Below are positions 61,285 to 64,000 of a stretch of DNA of 64,000 nucleotides, piece after piece. Source of the stretch: Paenibacillus contaminans (GTDB lineage: Bacteria > Bacillota > Bacilli > Paenibacillales > NBRC-103111); contig NZ_QMFB01000002.1 of assembly GCF_003285015.1 (NCBI RefSeq), positions 310,001 through 374,000 on the forward strand, given 5' to 3'. The notes beneath the pieces are model-generated. The model made no database searches. It was not told where the DNA came from and worked only from the letters and a program-made list of their open reading frames with translations. Positions within the stretch are counted from its first letter, which is position 1; every line of letters starts with the position of its first letter. The translations under genes and the position numbers were made by a program.

Positions 61285-63681
61285 CTAATAGACCTCCAAC
61301 CGGCCAAGCTTAATGGATTGTCCAGGCGCAAAATTGCCCGTTTTCACGACGACCTGCATTTGCGTCACGCTCGCCAAGTCTGCGGACTGGGATGCGTCCT
61401 CAAGAATATCAAGCGAAGACCAACCTCCTGCGGCAGCCGCTAAAGACAAAACGGCGGAGCGCAGTTCAAATACGGCTTCGCCTTGCGAATCCAGTCCGCG
61501 CAATAGGAGCTCAACCGTCCCCTTCGTCGTCCCTTCAGGCGCATAACATGCAACTCGTCCCGCAAATAATCCCTTGCCGAGAGTCACTGCTTCGTCTGCC
61601 GACATCGTTCGCCCCCTGCCAAGCGTCAATGCTGCGCCGGCCAAAACTGTGCCTGCATCCGCAGCGTCGTTCTCCGCCTTGCTTGCCTCCACTTGACGTT
61701 CCTCGCCGAAAGACAGCAGTGGTATGGAGCCGCTCGCCGCATTTCGGAGAAGCTGCGCATATTCCTGCATGTTGCCGGATGCTTCGTCTTCAGCCAGCTC
61801 CTTGACCCGTTCGCGAACCGGTCCGCCGGCTTGCTCCCGCTCTCTCAAATAATCCGCCAGACGCCAAAACTGCGAGGAATTCCACCCGCTCCAAATACGA
61901 AGTCCGTAAGCCAGACAGCCGTAAATATCGATGGGATGCTTCAAAATCGGATCGATTTGCAGCTTCTCGGCAATTTTCACCCGCTCCTGCGCCCGCTCGA
62001 CTCTTTTGACGATACTACCGTCTTGCAGCATCGAAAGCGCAGTCCGGGCATCCGTCACGGGTTGTGCGGTACGCGGGTAACTGAGCACGCTCGCTTCATA
62101 ATAGCCGAATGCGTCTAACAGCAATTGCGCGCGTCTTTTTTGCTTGTCCGTAGCCGCATGCTCGACCGTACGCTCCAGCAGCTTTCTGCATGCCGACATC
62201 TCTTCGTCGCTTATGAGATCCAAATACTGCGGATCGTTGAACAAAAGGTAGATCAGCTCCTTGCCTTTGCGGAACCACGCCGAATCCCGGATGCGCACGG
62301 TCCAGAACTTTTCCCAGTGCTCGAAATAGGCCGCCAAATACGGAGCCGCTTCATGTCCGACCGCACGTTCGCACCATTCTCCAAGCAGCACGTCGACATC
62401 TGCATGCGGATCCCAGAGCAGCTTGGCGGTAACCCAAGGCTTCGGGCCTTCTCCCCAATTCGGATACAACTCTGCATACTGCACCGCGACACCGTGTTCA
62501 AGTGCATAGCGATAGTTGTCCGCCGCTTGGTGCAAATACATACGGGGAACCATATAAGGATTTCCGTAAATGTAATCGTACCAGCCGGTTGACGAAGCCG
62601 TCCGCTCCCAATCCTGAAGCAGCTCCCGGTCGGCGGCGGCCACCTCCGGATCGATCCAGGACATCCTGTCTTTCGTAATAACAGGGATTACGCGCGGATT
62701 TAGCGGGAAAGAAGGCGGATCGATGACGTTTTCGTACGCAAGCAGCCCGAACCATTTATCCGGATGAACCTTAAGCACGCCCTCCGCTACTTGATTCACC
62801 CAGCTGTAGTACGTATCCGACATATCGACGAAGCCTTTGGAATTCAACTTGCTCCTAAAGTTCGGATGACCCGGAGCCTCTTCGCAGTAGCCGCTCGAAT
62901 CGTTGATGCCAAGCGAATAACAGGTTTGCTGTGGATTTTCGTCGAAATAATTCACGATCGAATCGATCGCAAGCCGCACGGTTGCCGGATTCGAGAAGTC
63001 GGGCTGCCATTCGTAATTGATTTGAGCCGGCGGAATGTACCGCTTGCCGCCGCGCATCGGGTAAAACTCCGGATGCGTATGCCCATACTTGTCCGGCGGA
63101 AAAAGAACGAACATATTATGATGGGAATGAAAGCGGTACGGCAGCCGGTTGCGCACCGCCCACTCGTAATGAAGCGGCCCGTTCATATTGTCGGGTATTT
63201 TGAGCGGACTGAAGGTTCGGGACATAAAAGCGGGCTGCTGTACGACGGTTTCGCAAGGAATCGTAAGCGTCCCGCAGAAAGGAACGTCTTCGCCGTCTTC
63301 GCCCGGCATCAGCCAGCGGACCCCGACGTACCGCTCAAGAAATTCGCATACGCCATGCGTCGTTCCCCATGATGAACGGCCGGTTATGATCACCTGCTTG
63401 TCCAGCGCATGAATCATAAAGCCTTCGTCATCCATTTCCTTCAAGCTATGCCGCAGTTCGCCGGTAAGCGGCGATTCCTCCCCTACGGTAATCCATACAT
63501 CGTATTTCGCGCGTTCCTCCGGCATTTCGTCACCGGTCAAAATCGGCATTACAGCCCCGGTCGCTTTAAAGACGTATTCCGCAAGCAGCCCTGCGGCAGC
63601 CTTTATCCGTCCGTCCGCCAAGGACGATACGTTTATTAACGCGCTGCTAAGGCCATTTGCAACTAGAGTCACATGCTGCAT
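61285..63681 (-). CDS. Cytoplasmic DUF4838 glycosidase-like protein
   Basis: A 798-residue protein with no signal peptide or SLH domains. It aligns with the C-terminal two-thirds of the SLH protein at 55480-59379: ERYVGVRWLMPGEDG, PAFMSRTFSPLKIP, HHNMFVLFPPDKYGHTHPEFYP, YSLGINDSSGYCEEAPGHPNF, FGLLAYENVIDPPSFPLNPRVIPVITKDRM, WYDYIYGNPYMVPRMY, VQYAELYPNWGEGPKPW. The domain order is alpha-glucuronidase N-like, DUF4838, then a C-terminal beta module (LGRLEVY end). GGGGGAG lies 12 bases before the ATG. It and the esterase probably process imported, acetylated pieces. Confidence 0.85.
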   Translation of the reverse strand: MQHVTLVANGLSSALINVSSLADGRIKAAAGLLAEYVFKATGAVMPILTGDEMPEERAKYDVWITVGEESPLTGELRHSLKEMDDEGFMIHALDKQVIITGRSSWGTTHGVCEFLERYVGVRWLMPGEDGEDVPFCGTLTIPCETVVQQPAFMSRTFSPLKIPDNMNGPLHYEWAVRNRLPYRFHSHHNMFVLFPPDKYGHTHPEFYPMRGGKRYIPPAQINYEWQPDFSNPATVRLAIDSIVNYFDENPQQTCYSLGINDSSGYCEEAPGHPNFRSKLNSKGFVDMSDTYYSWVNQVAEGVLKVHPDKWFGLLAYENVIDPPSFPLNPRVIPVITKDRMSWIDPEVAAADRELLQDWERTASSTGWYDYIYGNPYMVPRMYLHQAADNYRYALEHGVAVQYAELYPNWGEGPKPWVTAKLLWDPHADVDVLLGEWCERAVGHEAAPYLAAYFEHWEKFWTVRIRDSAWFRKGKELIYLLFNDPQYLDLISDEEMSACRKLLERTVEHAATDKQKRRAQLLLDAFGYYEASVLSYPRTAQPVTDARTALSMLQDGSIVKRVERAQERVKIAEKLQIDPILKHPIDIYGCLAYGLRIWSGWNSSQFWRLADYLREREQAGGPVRERVKELAEDEASGNMQEYAQLLRNAASGSIPLLSFGEERQVEASKAENDAADAGTVLAGAALTLGRGRTMSADEAVTLGKGLFAGRVACYAPEGTTKGTVELLLRGLDSQGEAVFELRSAVLSLAAAAGGWSSLDILEDASQSADLASVTQMQVVVKTGNFAPGQSIKLGRLEVY

Positions 63682-63723
63682 TTCCGATTGTCTCCCCCAA
63701 TCTTATATCGTGTATCCGCAAAC

Positions 63724-64000
63724 CTATTCCAATTTATGATTCATCCGGCGAAATGCGCCCGGCGGGATACCCGTGAACTTTTTGAACAGACGAATGAACG
63801 AATTCGCGCTTTGGAAGCCGACCTGTTCGCCTATGTCATGCACTTTCATGTTCGTCTCGAGCAGCAGCTCCTTCGCTTTGTTGACCCTCAGCTCGTTCAA
63901 ATAATAGAGAAAATTCGTTTGCGTCTTTTCCTTAAAGAAGAGGGACAGGTAGCCGCTGGACAAATTGAATTTGTCCGCTACCGTTTCCAGCGATATATCC
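63724..64000 (-). CDS. AraC-family regulator, C-terminal part
   Basis: The reading frame runs off the window edge; 91 C-terminal residues are present. Both helix-turn-helix motifs are visible: ISLETVADKFNLSSGYLSLFFKEKTQTNF and MKVHDIGEQVGFQSANSFIRLFKKFTGIPPGAFRR. It lies 42 bases upstream of the cytoplasmic DUF4838 gene in the same direction, so it probably controls that gene and the esterase. Confidence 0.9.
   Translation of the reverse strand, partial: DISLETVADKFNLSSGYLSLFFKEKTQTNFLYYLNELRVNKAKELLLETNMKVHDIGEQVGFQSANSFIRLFKKFTGIPPGAFRRMNHKLE

Noticed and set aside
1..64000. CRISPR arrays, tRNA/rRNA genes, insertion sequences, prophage
   Set aside because: No regularly spaced direct repeats, cloverleaf genes, transposase or phage structural genes were found.

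Overview
This is a chromosomal window from a spore-former-type Firmicute, most likely Paenibacillaceae (Paenibacillus, Cohnella or a close relative). The reasons are the moderately high GC content, strong GGAGG-type ribosome sites before nearly every gene, an sdhC very like the Bacillus one, a c-di-AMP (ydaO-yuaA) riboswitch in front of a Ktr potassium system, a YqzM-like small protein, S-layer-homology (SLH) anchored enzymes, and many AraC/ABC-transporter carbohydrate cassettes that carry no ATPase. No rRNA, tRNA, CRISPR array, phage or insertion sequence is visible.

Layout. 1-8.3 kb: start of the succinate dehydrogenase operon (sdhC, sdhA edge), a LysR regulator, acetolactate synthase ilvB-ilvN, a NACHT/STAND-like LuxR regulator, a membrane protein and an SGNH hydrolase. 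8.4-16.3 kb: a sugar cassette (binding protein, two permeases, a Tat-exported beta-helix protein, a Gfo/Idh/MocA dehydrogenase, an AraC regulator). 16.5-24.4 kb: a PhyH-type dioxygenase with two LacI-like operators, a frameshifted small gene, a MarR-regulated ars locus with a damaged arsD and an intact arsA but no efflux pump, a LacI regulator, a methyltransferase, a VOC protein and a coiled-coil protein. 24.7-33.3 kb: ktrB-ktrA-antiporter under the riboswitch, a CPBP protease, uvrC, trxA and a YqzM-like peptide. 33.3-40.5 kb: AraC/sulfatase pair, repeat-rich DNA, arginase and ornithine aminotransferase (rocF, rocD), lipoate-protein ligase. 40.8-64 kb: a long glycan-utilisation region with dehydrogenase, mutarotase-like protein, aldolase, amidase, AraC sensor, glycosidase-like protein, LplB/LplC-type permeases, binding protein, beta-helix protein, nitrilase-family amidase, a giant SLH-anchored DUF4838 protein, a CE7 acetyl esterase, a cytoplasmic DUF4838 paralogue and the end of another AraC regulator.

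How it works together. The last 23 kb reads as extracellular attack on an acetylated plant-type polysaccharide, import of oligosaccharides by an ABC transporter relying on an ATPase encoded elsewhere, and intracellular de-acetylation, hydrolysis and oxidation. The most unusual non-coding content is (a) a dispersed structured repeat near 0.9, 59.5 and 59.9 kb with a compensatory base change, plus diverged relatives; (b) a second dispersed inverted-repeat family at 36.3 and 59.7 kb; and (c) three copies of one palindrome around the MarR/ars genes.
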